Source: Parenemella sanctibonifatiensis
GTDB lineage: Bacteria; Actinomycetota; Actinomycetes; Propionibacteriales; Propionibacteriaceae
Reading direction: 5' to 3'
NCBI RefSeq assembly: GCF_002250565.1
Contig: NZ_NMVJ01000006.1
Location: 496,001 to 560,000 of the forward strand
Length of the DNA stretch: 64,000 nucleotides
How positions within the stretch are numbered: the first letter of the stretch is position 1; each line of letters starts with the position of its first letter. A program made the translations under genes and the position numbers. The notes under the pieces were generated by a model. It saw only the letters and a list, made by a program, of their open reading frames with translations. It was not told the origin of the DNA and did not search any database. Below, one piece after another: positions 1 to 7,350 of the stretch.

Positions 1-585
1 AGCTCCCAAGAAGAGCGATCCGACGGCGAGGTGACGTCGACCTTGGGCGCGCAGTGAAGCGAGCGCGTTGGCGGTGGACACCTCGGTGGTGTTCGCCGTG
101 ACGCAGGGGAGGTGGTGCTGGTGCGACCATTGCCGCGCGCGGCGGGCCAGCAGGCCGGAACCGCGGACATCGGCGCCGGGCTCGGCTGCCAGGACCAGAC
201 CATCCAGTTCCCGTGCGCGGGCGTCGCGCAGCGCAGCGCGCAACCGCCGGTTGATGGCGCCCAAGAGCATCGCGGAGGGGCCAATCGGCCGAGCGGTCGC
301 GATCCGGACGTTGGTGGACACTGCGGTGACCGCGGCCACGGCGGCGTTGATCCGGTCGCTGGTCTGAGTCGCGGCGGCCAGCTGCATCGGGACGATGACG
401 ACCTCGCCGCTGTCACTACCGAGGTTGACCACGGCCTGCTGCAGGGACTTCTCATTGACCGAGGCGGCGCCCACCCGATGCTGGGACCGCATCTTCTGAA
501 TTCGGTCGCGGAGCTCATACATGACGCGCGACACCCGCAGGTCGTCAGTTCGGTCCGTCAACAAGACGATGGCCGGCGCAGTCAT
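1..585 (-). CDS. CbiX/sirohydrochlorin chelatase-like protein, partial (3' end outside window)
   Basis: An open frame on the minus strand starts at ATG 585 and runs off the left edge, giving 195 visible codons. A GGGAGG ribosome site lies about 5 bases upstream. The protein starts MTAPAIVLLTDRTDD and contains GPSAMLLGAINRRL, DGLVLAAEPGAD and LLARRARQW, the pattern of actinobacterial CbiX-like proteins, which insert metal into sirohydrochlorin in siroheme or cobalamin synthesis. Family members usually carry a metal-binding His early in the first half (AHGSRD-like); here the equivalent stretch reads LLTDRTDD with no His, so the N-terminal half may not be catalytic. Codon choice is normal for the window. 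The C-terminal end and the neighbours that would define the pathway are not visible. Confidence 0.72.
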   Translation of the reverse strand, partial: MTAPAIVLLTDRTDDLRVSRVMYELRDRIQKMRSQHRVGAASVNEKSLQQAVVNLGSDSGEVVIVPMQLAAATQTSDRINAAVAAVTAVSTNVRIATARPIGPSAMLLGAINRRLRAALRDARARELDGLVLAAEPGADVRGSGLLARRARQWSHQHHLPCVTANTTEVSTANALASLRAQGRRHLAVGSLFLGA

Positions 586-1002
586 GGCTGCCTCCCCGTC
601 ACTCGTGGTGGTTGCGCCCACTCAATCCCCGACCGGGGTGGCAGCGCAAGTTCATTCTCAGAATATAAGACGCTGTCTCATTTGTCGAACATCCTGGGTG
701 GATGGCGCGGCGAAGCGACTGCAGGCCGCCTGCACACCTCCAGCCTCACGTAGTTGGGCAGCAGAAACCGGCGAGAGGACCTGCACAGCCACTGCCTGCA
801 GCGATTGCGCCGTCGACCGGCGTACGCCACCAGGCCGGCCAGCCCACGGCCTGCCGACCTTGGCGGCAGGCGGGCCAATCCACCCATGCACGGGCCTGAA
901 CCAGGGGGCAGTACGACACTCGGGACAATCGATTTGTGCACCGCGCTCAGGATGGGCTATGTTTCTGGTCGCGCCTGATCCGGGAAACGGAGCAGATCGC
1001 AT
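586..1002. other. Intergenic region before tRNA cluster
   Basis: No convincing gene is seen in these 417 bases. The AT-rich stretch near 655-690 probably carries the promoter of the minus-strand CbiX-like gene. The right end carries the tRNA promoter listed separately. Long open frames here cross the tRNA genes and have no recognisable protein features. Confidence 0.5.
934..963 (+). promoter_or_regulatory. Candidate promoter of tRNA-Gly-Cys-Val cluster
   Basis: TTGTGC at 934-939 and TATGTT at 958-963 are separated by 18 bases and lie 40 bases before the first tRNA. They fit a sigma-A-type promoter. The call rests on pattern and position only. Confidence 0.4.
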
Positions 1003-1075
1003 GCGGACGTGGCTCAGCTGGTAGAGCATCACCTTGCCAAGGTGAGGGTCGCGGGTTCGAATCCCGTCGTCCGCT
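1003..1075 (+). tRNA. tRNA-Gly (GCC)
   Basis: A 73-base cloverleaf. The acceptor arm GCGGACG pairs with CGTCCGC, the anticodon stem TCACC/GGTGA encloses the loop TTGCCAA (anticodon GCC), and the T-arm contains GGTTCGAATCC. The CCA end is not encoded. It is the first of three closely packed tRNA genes. Confidence 0.95.
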
Positions 1076-1121
1076 CGGAGGGTCTCGCACATCCACGCGT
1101 GACGGGGGTAACCCCCTCCAG

Positions 1122-1192
1122 GGTGGGTTGGCCGAGAGGCGAGGCAACGGACTGCAAATCCGTTTACACCGGTTCGAATCCGGTACCCACCT
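1122..1192 (+). tRNA. tRNA-Cys (GCA)
   Basis: A 71-base cloverleaf. Acceptor GGTGGGT pairs with ACCCACC, the anticodon loop in GGACTGCAAATCC gives GCA, and the T-loop is GGTTCGAATCC. It ends two bases before the next tRNA starts, so the two must be processed from one transcript. Confidence 0.94.
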
Positions 1193-1193
1193 C

Positions 1194-1265
1194 GGGCGGT
1201 TGGCGCAGCGGTAGCGCACTTCCCTGACACGGAAGGGGTCGCCAGTTCGATCCTGGCATCGCCCA
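1194..1265 (+). tRNA. tRNA-Val (GAC)
   Basis: A 72-base cloverleaf. Acceptor GGGCGGT pairs with ATCGCCC (one G-T pair), and anticodon stem CTTCC/GGAAG encloses CTGACAC, anticodon GAC. It closes the Gly-Cys-Val cluster and is followed 5 bases later by a terminator hairpin. It closely resembles the tRNA-Val at 2388. Confidence 0.94.
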
Positions 1266-1270
1266 CACAG

Positions 1271-1294
1271 AAAATCCCCTCCGGGGGATTTTTT
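1271..1294 (+). terminator. Rho-independent terminator of tRNA cluster
   Basis: The stem AATCCCC/GGGGATT is followed by a T tract (ATTTTTTGC), a classical intrinsic terminator directly after tRNA-Val. Confidence 0.85.
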
Positions 1295-1311
1295 GCTTTT
1301 CCGGGGGACCG

Positions 1312-1335
1312 GTGACGTTCCCGCGGGAACGTCAC
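1312..1335. repeat. 24-bp perfect palindrome, copy 1
   Basis: A perfect inverted repeat whose outer bases are GTGAC/GTCAC and whose core is GTTCCCGCGGGAAC. It lies between the tRNA terminator and the oxidase gene. Near-identical copies are at 1985-2008, 50223-50246 and 51341-51364. Confidence 0.85.
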
Positions 1336-1404
1336 ACGCCGGAACAGGATCGGCGACGGGAACCCTCGCAGCAGCCCACGCCCAGGGTGACGCAGGATGG
1401 TGAC

Positions 1405-1959
1405 ATGACTGATCTTGCCGCCCGGCTCCGCCGCTTGCCCGCCTTTCCCGCGGACATGCCCGACCTCGATCCGAGCGCGGCCCCCGATGAGCCGGCCGAC
1501 CTGTTCCTGTCGTGGCTGGAGGACGCGATCGCCAGCGGTGCACGCCAACCCCATGCGATGACGTTTCAGACCAACGCTGAGGGGCCCGTCGGGCGTACGT
1601 TGATCCTCAAGGACCTCGACGACCGCGGCCTGCACGTCTCGACCCACCGCACCTCCCGGAAGGGCCAGCAGCTCGCCGTCGACCCGCGGGCTGCGATGAC
1701 CTTCTTCTGGCGCGAGAGCGGCCGGCAGGTGCAGGTCGGCGGCCATGTCATTGGCCTCGATGAGGAGACCTCCCAGGCCGACTGGCGAGCCCGCCCCAGC
1801 TACACCGGTGAGCCCAATCCGGACTGGCAGGTGTACGCCTTGCAGCCCCATTGGTGGGAGTTCACCCAATCCCGCCATGACCGGCGCCACGTCCGGATCG
1901 GCTACCTGCGGGAGGGGACTGGCTGGGTCCACGGGCCCGTGACCACCGCTGCCGGCTGA
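1405..1959 (+). CDS. Pyridoxamine 5'-phosphate oxidase-family flavoprotein
   Basis: A 184-residue protein resembling PdxH: an FMN-binding split barrel with FLSWLEDAI near residue 37, VGRTLILKDLDDRGLHVST, SRKGQQLAVDPRAAMTFFW, and a C-terminal part ending RIGYLREGTGWV. PdxH oxidises pyridoxamine or pyridoxine phosphate to pyridoxal phosphate. The length is a little short for PdxH (about 210-220), so it may be a relative with another substrate. ATG 1405 was chosen because it has AGGA nearby and starts where similarity begins; an earlier GTG at 1312 would sit inside the palindrome. The gene is bracketed by two copies of the 24-bp palindrome (1312 and 1985). Confidence 0.75.
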   Translation: MTDLAARLRRLPAFPADMPDLDPSAAPDEPADLFLSWLEDAIASGARQPHAMTFQTNAEGPVGRTLILKDLDDRGLHVSTHRTSRKGQQLAVDPRAAMTFFWRESGRQVQVGGHVIGLDEETSQADWRARPSYTGEPNPDWQVYALQPHWWEFTQSRHDRRHVRIGYLREGTGWVHGPVTTAAG

Positions 1960-1984
1960 CGGGCCAGCCGCCGCGGCGCCAGCA

Positions 1985-2008
1985 CCGACGTTCCCGCGGG
2001 AACGTCGG
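1985..2008. repeat. 24-bp perfect palindrome, copy 2
   Basis: A perfect inverted repeat with outer bases CCGAC/GTCGG around the same GTTCCCGCGGGAAC core. It lies 25 bases past the oxidase stop and about 40 bases from the convergent thioredoxin-like gene. It could act as a bidirectional terminator but has no T tract. Confidence 0.85.
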
Positions 2009-2047
2009 CGCCCGTCAGTCCAACAGTCCCGTCACTCGAGCACTGCG

Positions 2048-2311
2048 TCAGGCCAACAACTGCGCGGCGGCGGTCAGCACCTGCGGCACCGTCGGCACGC
2101 CGATGGCACGGAAGCGCACCTGGCCCTGGTGGTCCCGCAAGATCACGGTGGGGGTGGAGCGAATGTCGGCGGCCTCGGCACGGTCCGGTTCCGATTCGAT
2201 CGGCAGCTCGGTGACCGTAGCGCCGGGCACCAGGCGTACGGCATCGTCCAGCACCCGCCGAGTCGTCCGGCAGGCGCCGCAGAAGGACGATGTGTACAGC
2301 TCGAATTCCAC
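2048..2311 (-). CDS. Small thioredoxin/glutaredoxin-like protein
   Basis: An 87-residue protein starting at GTG 2311 (EFELYTSSFCGACRTTRRVL). It has the redox motif CGAC at residues 10-13, a cis-Pro segment STPTVILRD, and a total length typical of single-domain glutaredoxin-like proteins. It probably reduces or isomerises disulfides in the cytoplasm; no signal peptide is seen. The longer reading from 2422 would run across the tRNA-Val gene and is rejected. The stop is convergent with the oxidase gene. Confidence 0.78.
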   Translation of the reverse strand: MEFELYTSSFCGACRTTRRVLDDAVRLVPGATVTELPIESEPDRAEAADIRSTPTVILRDHQGQVRFRAIGVPTVPQVLTAAAQLLA

Positions 2312-2347
2312 GGCTCCACGATACGCAGCAAGGAAAGACCGTGTGGT

Positions 2348-2377
2348 TTGGCGCCACCGCTTCCGGTGCACTACAGT
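2348..2377 (+). promoter_or_regulatory. Candidate promoter of tRNA-Val (CAC)
   Basis: TTGGCG at 2348-2353 and TACAGT at 2372-2377 are 18 bases apart and end 10 bases before the tRNA, leaving room for a short 5' leader. Confidence 0.4.
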
Positions 2378-2387
2378 GGGCCGTCGC

Positions 2388-2459
2388 GGGCGATTGGCGC
2401 AGCGGTAGCGCACTTCGTTCACACCGAAGGGGTCACTGGTTCGAACCCAGTATCGCCCA
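2388..2459 (+). tRNA. tRNA-Val (CAC)
   Basis: A 72-base cloverleaf. Acceptor GGGCGAT pairs with ATCGCCC, and stem CTTCG/CGAAG encloses TTCACAC, anticodon CAC. Its D-arm is the same as in the tRNA-Val at 1194, which suggests an old duplication. Confidence 0.94.
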
Positions 2460-2473
2460 CCGCGAGGATTTGG

Positions 2474-2500
2474 CTCCTGACTCGATCAACGGGGCAGGAG
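2474..2500 (+). terminator. Possible terminator after tRNA-Val
   Basis: CTCCTG (2474-2479) pairs with CAGGAG (2495-2500), followed by TTTCTTTGTTTC. The stem is short and the loop is 15 bases, so the call is tentative. Confidence 0.45.
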
Positions 2501-2510
2501 TTTCTTTGTT

Positions 2511-3401
2511 TCAACCCTCGGCGGCCAACTGCCACAGATGGGTCGCGGCGTACGAGCGCCAGGGCCGGGCCGCAGACACCAACTCGGCCAGGTCGCCCTC
2601 GAGCCCGATCCGGCGGGCGGCACGGATCAGCGCGACATCCCTGGGCGGCACCACATCGGTGTGGCCGCACCGCAACGCGACATAGTCGGCGGTCCACGGT
2701 CCGATCCCGCGGACGGTCAGGAGCCGTTCCCGCAGATCGCCCTGGTCGCGCGGCTGGCCCGCTTTCATGGGCAGCTCGGCCACCATCGCCAGGCCCGCGG
2801 CGATGCTGGCGCGACGGGCAGCAGGGCCCCGGTACCAGTCCTGATTCGCGGCCGGCACAGCCGGATCGAACACCCGGGTCAGCCCTCGACCCAGCGCCAG
2901 CTCGCCATCGGCCAGCTCTTCGGGCAGGGGAGGGCACAGCTGCGCCATCCGCCCCAACTGCTGCACGGCCGACGCCACGCTCACCTGCTGCCCCACAATC
3001 GCGCGCAGCACCATCTCGGGCAGTGACGCCGTCCCGGGCACCCGTACGCCGGGACGCGCCAGGACCGCCGGCACCAGTTCGGGAACCTGCATCAGGGCCG
3101 GCTCGATCACCGCCGGATCCGCCGCGGCATCGACCAGCCGCTCCGCCACCGCCACGGCCTCGGCACCGTCCTGCGGATCGGTTGACTGGGCGCGCACCTG
3201 TACTGCCGCGTCGGCCTCGCCACAACTGAGTTCGATCACGCCGGGGCCACCGGACAGTGCCAGCGTGCGGGCGTACGCGGGCGCGGCGCCCAGGTGTCCA
3301 CTCCATTCGATTCCAGGGATCAATCGGGGCCGGAACCACGCGATCACCCCGGCCCAATCGAAGGGTTGCCGCACCGGGATGCGGACGATCAGATCACCCA
3401 T
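2511..3401 (-). CDS. alkA: DNA-3-methyladenine glycosylase II (AlkA)
   Basis: A 296-residue HhH-GPD glycosylase that removes alkylated bases from DNA in base excision repair. An AlkA-type N-terminal domain (residues 1-115) is followed by the signature LRAIVGQQVS (132-141), the helix-hairpin-helix GIGPWTADYVALR (232-244) and the likely catalytic Asp255 in PPRDVAL. The Ada-like methyltransferase/AraC part found fused to AlkA in many actinobacteria is absent. The ATG at 3401 begins the conserved N-terminus. It lies on the same strand as, and about 100 bases after, the amidohydrolase operon. Confidence 0.88.
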   Translation of the reverse strand: MGDLIVRIPVRQPFDWAGVIAWFRPRLIPGIEWSGHLGAAPAYARTLALSGGPGVIELSCGEADAAVQVRAQSTDPQDGAEAVAVAERLVDAAADPAVIEPALMQVPELVPAVLARPGVRVPGTASLPEMVLRAIVGQQVSVASAVQQLGRMAQLCPPLPEELADGELALGRGLTRVFDPAVPAANQDWYRGPAARRASIAAGLAMVAELPMKAGQPRDQGDLRERLLTVRGIGPWTADYVALRCGHTDVVPPRDVALIRAARRIGLEGDLAELVSAARPWRSYAATHLWQLAAEG

Positions 3402-3504
3402 CTGACCAGCTTCTCAGACGCTTCGGCATTGCCACGGGGGCGGGTCGACTCCGAGCCGGTGCCGCCCCAACCGACCCCGCGAACCGGAGTTGCTGCCACT
3501 CGCG

Positions 3505-4353
3505 TCAGCCGCTTGAGCGGGGCGCTGCGACACGCCCGAGAACGCGGCCGGCGTTGCCGGCTGCCGCGGCGAGCCGCTCGGCAGCGCTGATCCGCGCCGT
3601 GGCGAGCTGATACGCGCTGGCGACGGCGTCCTGGCCTGGCTGGCAGGTCCCGTACGCCAGCAGGTCGCCCCACTGCTCAGTCATCATTCGCAGCGCAGCG
3701 ACCGGCCCGTTCATCCGCCAGGTGTCGACGAGAATGCCGCTCAGGTCGTGCCCGTGGTCCAGACAGGAGTGCACCTCGGGCCAGTCGTACGTCCGCAACC
3801 CACTGATGACCACCGGTGCGGCCCCAGCAAGCCGAAGAAAGTTGGCCACCTCGGCTGCCGACCAGTCCGTGAAGGCATAGCGCGGATGCCGTTCCCGGGG
3901 ATCATCCATCGTGGTGAGCAGGTGCAGCGCCAGCTCCGCCTCCTGCGCCGCCGTCGCGAGCTCTGCGAGGGCCGGGTGATCGGCGTCATAGCCATGACAG
4001 CCGGGCGTCAGGCGTATGCCGGTCGCACCCTCCTCGAGAGCCCACTCAAGCTCGGCCTCCCAGCCAGGCTCGCTGGGATTGAGGACTGGCGTGAACCACA
4101 GCCTGGCGTCCCCGGCGATCGCTTCGGCAAGAGCCTCGTTGCCGGTCCGGGTGTCGAAACCGAAGACGGAGGCCAGATGGCTCACACAGACACCGGCCAA
4201 GCCCAGCCGGTCGGCCTGTCGTCCCAGCCCGGCGACGTCGATGGTCGCCGCCAGCCGCCAGGGCGATGTGCCCACGAACGCCGTGACGTCGATCCCGCCG
4301 AGCTCAGCAAAACGCTCCAGCGGTGCATCACTCATCGATGTACGTGAACTCAT
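3505..4353 (-). CDS. Amidohydrolase-fold protein lacking the N-terminal HxH motif
   Basis: A 282-residue protein of the amidohydrolase-2 type (TIM barrel), last gene of a minus-strand operon. The N-terminus reads GGIDVTAFVGTSPW where active relatives have a DxHxH metal site, so the metal centre looks incomplete. A later region (ATGIRLTPGCHGYDADHPAL) resembles the lactonase/decarboxylase branch. ATG 4353 overlaps the upstream stop as ATGA. Its pairing with an intact family member upstream suggests either a partner subunit or a related non-metal activity; the substrate is unknown. Confidence 0.7.
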   Translation of the reverse strand: MSSRTSMSDAPLERFAELGGIDVTAFVGTSPWRLAATIDVAGLGRQADRLGLAGVCVSHLASVFGFDTRTGNEALAEAIAGDARLWFTPVLNPSEPGWEAELEWALEEGATGIRLTPGCHGYDADHPALAELATAAQEAELALHLLTTMDDPRERHPRYAFTDWSAAEVANFLRLAGAAPVVISGLRTYDWPEVHSCLDHGHDLSGILVDTWRMNGPVAALRMMTEQWGDLLAYGTCQPGQDAVASAYQLATARISAAERLAAAAGNAGRVLGRVAAPRSSG

Positions 4354-5120
4354 CGGCGTACCTCGGCGAGCAGGCGCTGCATGGTGCCTCCCATGACGAG
4401 CGCGGCATCCTCGGCCGGAAGATCGGCCGAGACCACCTTGCCGATGTTGTGAGCCAGGCAGTTGCCGTGCATGTCGGAACCGAACACCACCCGTTCGGGG
4501 CCGAGCCGTTCCACCGCCATCCGCACCGCGCCGCTGCTGTTGAGCGTGCCAGAGGTGTCGGTGAGGACATTGGCGTACGGAGCGATCGTCGTCATGGCGC
4601 TCTCCACCTGCCCGCCCAGATGCGCCATGATGATTCGCGCGTCCGGGTGACGTGCCGCGATCGACGCGATGTGGGCTGCCGTCGTCTCATACGGCCCCTG
4701 ACCCACCGTCTTTCGCCAGGCATGCATGAGTATCGGCATCCGGTGTTCGACCGCCAACTCGACGAAGGGATCAACTCGCGGGTCATCAGCGGTGGTCGCA
4801 ATCCACAGCTTGATGCCGACCATGCCCTCGGCGATGTTGCGGCGCAGATCTGCCAACCCCTCGGCGCCGTGGCGTGGGTTGACGTAGCAGTAGCACTCCA
4901 CGAGATCGGGGCGGCGCTGCCGAACCGCGAGCAGGTCCGCATTGGCCTGCCGGACCTGCTCGAAGCTGGGGAAGGCGCGGAAGTTCGCGATCGACGAGAC
5001 CACGATCCGGTCGACCCCATGGGCCTCACACTCCTCCTCGACGCCAGGGTCCAACTCGGCGCCGTGCAGGTGGGCATGGGCGTCGATCACCACCGGCGGG
5101 CCTTCGACGTCGAGGCTCAC
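4350..5120 (-). CDS. Amidohydrolase (amidohydrolase-2 family)
   Basis: A 256-residue TIM-barrel metal hydrolase. DAHAHLHG near residues 13-20 gives the N-terminal metal ligands, MVGIKLWIATTADDP and RMPILMHAW supply barrel strands, IIMAHLGG carries a ligand His, and VVFGSDMHGN contains the conserved Asp. GTG 5120 overlaps the aminotransferase stop (GTGA), and its own stop overlaps the next start (ATGA), so the three genes are translationally coupled. Family members hydrolyse or decarboxylate small ring or carboxylate substrates. Coupling to an aminotransferase suggests breakdown of an amino compound, but the substrate cannot be read from sequence. Confidence 0.82.
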   Translation of the reverse strand: MSLDVEGPPVVIDAHAHLHGAELDPGVEEECEAHGVDRIVVSSIANFRAFPSFEQVRQANADLLAVRQRRPDLVECYCYVNPRHGAEGLADLRRNIAEGMVGIKLWIATTADDPRVDPFVELAVEHRMPILMHAWRKTVGQGPYETTAAHIASIAARHPDARIIMAHLGGQVESAMTTIAPYANVLTDTSGTLNSSGAVRMAVERLGPERVVFGSDMHGNCLAHNIGKVVSADLPAEDAALVMGGTMQRLLAEVRR

Positions 5121-6349
5121 AAGCCCGCCGCCACGGCGTCGCACGCTTGGCCCAAGCGCTCCAGCGTGTCGGTGATGTCGGCGTCGGTGTGGGAGAAGTT
5201 GACGTAGGAGACCGGGCTGAGCGACACGCCGTGGCGGAAGGCGGCCCGGTTGAAGGCATCAAGTACGCCGGGAGTGTCGTCGGTCGCCCGCAGGGTGGGG
5301 CAGGGTGGCAGTCCGAGGGACACCAGCGGCAGACCGCGCTCGGTGAACATCGCGTTGACTCCCTCCCACAACGTTGTGCCCTGGCGCCACAGGTGACCCA
5401 CGACATCGTGGCTGGTGTAGGTCTCCATGGCTGCGGCCGCCGCGGCCAGCGTCAACAGCTCGCCGCCGAAGGTCGAGGAGATCGTGACCTGACCCGGACC
5501 GCAGGACTTCATCACTTCGCCTCGGCCGGCGTACACCCCGATCGGCATGCCGTTGGCCATGCCCTTGCCGAAGACAACCAGGTCGGCGTTGGCGGCGAAG
5601 CGTTCGTTCACGCCCCCGACAGCGATCCGGAATCCGGTGACGATCTCATCGAGCACCAGCAAGGTGCCGTGCCGGTTGAGCAGTTCACGCAGCTGCGGAT
5701 AGTAGCTGTCGCCCTCACCCATCCGGGCGTAGTCGGCGGCCACCACCACCGCAGCGACCTGACCCTCGTGCGCGGTCAACACCTGCTCCACCGCAGCCAG
5801 GTCGCCCCAGGGAGTCGGGTGGTGCAGGTCGGCCAGCGCCTTCGGCACCCCGGCGGGCGCCGAGGCGATCTGACCGGGCAGGGCCGCCGCACCGGCGCCG
5901 AGGCTGTTGAGCCACCCGTTGTAGCCGATCTGGATGATGTGGTCGCGGCCGGTGTGGTGGCGCGCGATCCGGATCGCAGCTGAGATGGCCTCACCGCCGG
6001 TCTTGACGAACCGGGCCTGGTCCATGCCAGGCACGAGCTCACAGAAGCGTTCGGCGACCTCGGCCTCGAGCGGGGACGGGTGGCCGAAGATGATGCCGCG
6101 GTCGAGTTGAGCACGGATCGCATCGTCAACCGCCGGGAAGCGGTAGCCCAGCGTGATCGGCCCCAGCGAGTTGCGGTAGTCGATGAACTCTCGACCCTGG
6201 TCGTCCCACACGCGGCAACCGTCGCCCCGGACGATGACCTCGGGTTCTTCTGGCAGGTACTTCGGTGACTTCGAGGCGGTGCTGGAGCCGAAGGGCATGA
6301 TCGCGTGAAGGCGCTCATCCCAGCCGGCGTGAGTGGTCACGGTGGTCAT
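5117..6349 (-). CDS. Class III aminotransferase (glutamate-1-semialdehyde aminotransferase-like)
   Basis: A 410-residue PLP enzyme. It shows FVKTGGEAISAAIRIAR (114-130; GSA-type NSGTEA region), VLDEIVTGFR (232-241) and the Schiff-base lysine K262 in VFGKGMANGMPIG. The start MTTVTTHAGW at ATG 6349 matches the usual N-terminus; a longer reading to 6613 would overlap the Tat protein gene. It is unlikely to be the housekeeping HemL because it sits in an operon with two amidohydrolases and no tetrapyrrole genes. It probably moves an amino group within or from a small hydroxy- or keto-amine in a catabolic route. Confidence 0.83.
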   Translation of the reverse strand: MTTVTTHAGWDERLHAIMPFGSSTASKSPKYLPEEPEVIVRGDGCRVWDDQGREFIDYRNSLGPITLGYRFPAVDDAIRAQLDRGIIFGHPSPLEAEVAERFCELVPGMDQARFVKTGGEAISAAIRIARHHTGRDHIIQIGYNGWLNSLGAGAAALPGQIASAPAGVPKALADLHHPTPWGDLAAVEQVLTAHEGQVAAVVVAADYARMGEGDSYYPQLRELLNRHGTLLVLDEIVTGFRIAVGGVNERFAANADLVVFGKGMANGMPIGVYAGRGEVMKSCGPGQVTISSTFGGELLTLAAAAAAMETYTSHDVVGHLWRQGTTLWEGVNAMFTERGLPLVSLGLPPCPTLRATDDTPGVLDAFNRAAFRHGVSLSPVSYVNFSHTDADITDTLERLGQACDAVAAGL

Positions 6350-6378
6350 CTGAGGCAGTGCTCCTGTCGAATCGGTGG

Positions 6379-6630
6379 TCAGGTCCAGGCCCACGTGGGG
6401 CCCACGTCGCTCTTGTCGAGCGGGCGCGTGGTGAGGTTGTATCGAAGCGGGCTGGCCTCGGAGTAGCGGTAGGTGCCGTCTGGCTGCTGCACCAAGCCTG
6501 GGTCGGCGATCTCGATGCCCTCGACATCCTCGAGTCCGGCAAGGTTGCCACCCAGGAATGCACCGACCAGGCCGAGGAACCCGCGACGGGAGGGAGTCGG
6601 AGAGGATGTGCAAGGGTCATGTCGCTCCAT
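6379..6630 (-). CDS. Small twin-arginine signal protein
   Basis: An 83-residue protein starting at ATG 6630 with a GAGGTGG ribosome site. Residues 14-32 read SRRGFLGLVGAFLGGNLAG, a Tat signal (SRRxFL plus hydrophobic stretch) with no lipobox. The remaining ~50 residues (QQPDGTYRYSEASPL, LTTRPLDKSDVGP) are not recognised. It is the first gene of the aminotransferase/amidohydrolase operon, 29 bases ahead. It could be a small exported subunit, or the leftover N-terminus of a larger Tat substrate. Confidence 0.55.
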   Translation of the reverse strand: MERHDPCTSSPTPSRRGFLGLVGAFLGGNLAGLEDVEGIEIADPGLVQQPDGTYRYSEASPLRYNLTTRPLDKSDVGPTWAWT

Positions 6631-6760
6631 GGGGACCACCTCATTGCGGTTGCTGGTAGCGGACGCCCGCAGCCTATGTCTCTCCCAACACTCGGTCAAG
6701 GCCGGGTCGACTCCGGGAAACCCTTCTCCAGCCGCCCACCGGGGCCTGGAGCGCCGGCGC

Positions 6761-7216
6761 TCAGCGTTCGTCGTTGCCCAGGTGGGTCACGTACGTGTCG
6801 AGGTGGTCCAGCGTCTGGTTGCCGCCCTCAACTGCGCCGCTGACAGCGACGGCCCGGTCCCGCAGCGCGGCCGTGGGAAACGCCGTGCGCAGCTCCTTCA
6901 GGCGCTGAACGTAGGCATCCAGCCGATCGAAGCTTTCCTGCCAGAACGACTCGAACCCGCCGGCCCACGCGTGGACGGACTGCAGCCCGCGAGCATCCAG
7001 CCCATAGATCCGCTGTTTTCCCTCCCTGCGGTCATGCACCAGTCCGACCTCGCGCAACACCCGCAGGTGCTCGGAAGCTCCGGGCTGACTGAGACCGAGG
7101 TAGTCGGCCAGGTCGGCGACCGAGCGCTCACCGGCGCGCAACAGCGTGAGGATCTCCCGTCGCCGCGGTTCGGCGATCGCATTGAAGACATCGGAGGTGG
7201 TTGCTGCGCGCGCCAT
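6761..7216 (-). CDS. ArsR/SmtB-family transcriptional regulator
   Basis: A 151-residue winged-helix protein: VFNAIAEPRRREILTLL (helices 1-2), SVADLADYLGLSQPGASEHL (recognition helix) and REGKQRIYGLDARGL (wing), as in ArsR proteins of the SdpR type without cysteine metal sites. An unknown C-terminal helical tail follows. ATG 7216 has GTGGGA just upstream; an upstream in-frame GTG (7225) is less likely. It lies ahead of, and on the same strand as, the Tat/aminotransferase operon, which it may control. Confidence 0.82.
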   Translation of the reverse strand: MARAATTSDVFNAIAEPRRREILTLLRAGERSVADLADYLGLSQPGASEHLRVLREVGLVHDRREGKQRIYGLDARGLQSVHAWAGGFESFWQESFDRLDAYVQRLKELRTAFPTAALRDRAVAVSGAVEGGNQTLDHLDTYVTHLGNDER

Positions 7217-7221
7217 GGATC

Positions 7222-7250
7222 CCACATATACTGATATAGGAATGTGTCAA
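7222..7250 (-). promoter_or_regulatory. AT-rich promoter/operator region of the ArsR gene
   Basis: A TTGACA hexamer reads on the minus strand at 7250-7245, followed by TATATCAGTATATG, an imperfect dyad of TATA/TATA arms just upstream of the ATG. In a GC-rich genome this AT island is a plausible promoter with an overlapping ArsR autoregulatory site. Spacing between the hexamers is short (about 14), so the exact -10 box is uncertain. Confidence 0.4.
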
Positions 7251-7350
7251 CAGTTCGCCCCGAAAGCCGGTCACACCGGCTGGCCACATGGGGCAGAATG
7301 GGCCGGGTCGAGCGCCGCGAACCGCGCGGCCCGCCAGGAAGGGAAACCCC

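Noticed and set aside
658-1932. Long minus-strand reading frame
   Set aside because: It crosses three tRNA genes and the plus-strand oxidase, has no family features, and is best explained as a GC-rich shadow frame.
1003-2459. Integration site of a mobile element at the tRNA genes
   Set aside because: All four tRNAs are intact, with no integrase and no duplicated tRNA 3' ends nearby.
7217-7350. T-box leader for thrS
   Set aside because: Only a short hairpin is seen; no T-box sequence or antiterminator pair is recognisable.
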